NCBI RefSeq assembly: GCF_900110815.1
Contig: NZ_FOIT01000004.1
Location: forward strand, 156,079-209,326
Reading direction: 5' to 3'
DNA: 53,248 nucleotides
DNA from: Aliicoccus persicus
GTDB lineage: Bacteria > Bacillota > Bacilli > Staphylococcales > Salinicoccaceae
The position numbers were made by a program, and so were the translations under genes. Below the pieces are notes generated by a model. The model made no database searches and was not told the DNA's origin. It was given only the letters and a program-made list of their open reading frames with translations. This document shows positions 52,525-53,248 of this stretch, one piece after another. How positions within the stretch are numbered: position 1 is the stretch's first letter; every line of letters begins with the position of its first letter.

Positions 52525-52553
52525 TTGACAATTAGAATCGCATGTTATACAAT
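52525..52553 (+). promoter_or_regulatory. Second promoter, before tRNA-Leu
   Basis: Perfect TTGACA (52525-52530), 17-bp spacer, TACAAT (52548-52553). Confidence 0.7.
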
Positions 52554-52597
52554 AAATAATGTCGCTAAAATAGTTATTTGAAATAAAATATGAGTTA

Positions 52598-52683
<86 letters not shown>

Positions 52684-52736
52684 TCAATCTTTAGCCACAT
52701 AGAAAATAAATTCATAATAGATTTACTATATACCGT

Positions 52737-52810
52737 GCGGGTGTAGTTAAATGGTATAACCTCAGCCTTCCAAGCTGATGTTGTCGGTTCGATTCCGGTC
52801 ACCCGCTCCA
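52737..52810 (+). tRNA. tRNA-Gly (TCC)
   Basis: Acceptor GCGGGTG/CACCCGC, anticodon loop CTTCCAA with anticodon TCC, T arm GGTTCGATTCC, encoded CCA. Confidence 0.97.
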
Positions 52811-52893
52811 TTTTTATGTATTTTTTGATTTGCACATTGAAAACTGAATGACAATAAGTCAACGTTAATTCTAATAATTTTGGTAAATAACCA

Positions 52894-52910
52894 ACTTGGT
52901 GTAACCAAGT
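52894..52910 (+). other. Hairpin in the 16S rRNA leader
   Basis: ACTTGG and CCAAGT pair over TGTAA, followed by an A-run, about 40 bp upstream of the mature 16S. Possibly a processing or antitermination element; TTGAAAACTGAATG just upstream is a usual pre-16S sequence. Confidence 0.4.
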
Positions 52911-52951
52911 AAAAAAATGCAAACGAGCTATAAACTTAAATATAGTTTTTA

Positions 52952-53248
<297 letters not shown>

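Overview
The window is from a low-GC Gram-positive coccus of the family Staphylococcaceae. Gene order closely follows the Staphylococcus chromosome (murA2-rho-rpmE-prfA-prmC, upp-mnaA-atp operon-murA1-fabZ-ywpF-ssb-yidC, rodA-murF-cshA, three PH-domain genes-acpS-alr-mazEF-rsbUVW-sigB-tex). It departs from S. aureus in several places: a GlpX-type FBPase, a four-cysteine L31, no ddl beside murF, an Rpf-like lysozyme-fold protein where sceD would be expected, and novel tandem repeats. A Jeotgalicoccus, Nosocomiicoccus or Salinicoccus-like genus is plausible; the partial 16S rRNA gene at the right end would settle it. Translation often starts at TTG or GTG behind a strong Shine-Dalgarno sequence.

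Layout. 1-494: two tandem-repeat families with 41-bp and 51-bp periods, and a hairpin repeat. 495-1145: a reversed DUF2529 gene with a low-complexity insert. 1337-5811: transaldolase, MurA2, GlpX, Rho. 5812-7660: AT-rich accessory insertion with a two-gene, translationally coupled unit ending in a secreted Cys-rich protein, probably a bacteriocin of halocin C8-like type. 7787-15496: ribosomal protein L31, release factor 1 and its methylase, threonylcarbamoyl-AMP synthase, arginine phosphatase, RpiB, YwlG, GlyA, Upp, MnaA. 15645-22467: complete atpIBEFHAGDC operon. 22530-25202: DUF1146, MurA1, EpuA-like, FabZ, YwpF. 25420-29467: accessory PLP-enzyme/LysR/RidA cassette. 29776-32414: SSB paralogue, WalR-linked Rpf-like protein, YidC. 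32521-33210: a second, oppositely oriented copy of the 41-bp array with the same hairpin repeat. 33370-43527: Cls, a small protein, RodA, MurF, CshA, the PH-domain trio, AcpS, Alr. 43581-46803: mazEF-rsbUVW-sigB with a SigB-type internal promoter. 46851-52155: Tex, alanine symporter, catalase under a PerR box. 52429-53248: tRNA-Glu, tRNA-Leu, tRNA-Gly, then the 5' part of a 16S rRNA gene.

Most genes serve cell-wall precursor synthesis (MurA1, MurA2, MurF, Alr, RodA, MnaA), energy (F1Fo ATPase), translation and stress control. The most notable parts are the Cys-rich secreted protein between rho and rpmE, the Rpf-like protein with a near-perfect WalR box, the PLP/RidA cassette, and the inverted repeat arrays that bracket about 32 kb of essential genes. 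All functional calls are from reading translations and motifs; no database search was run.
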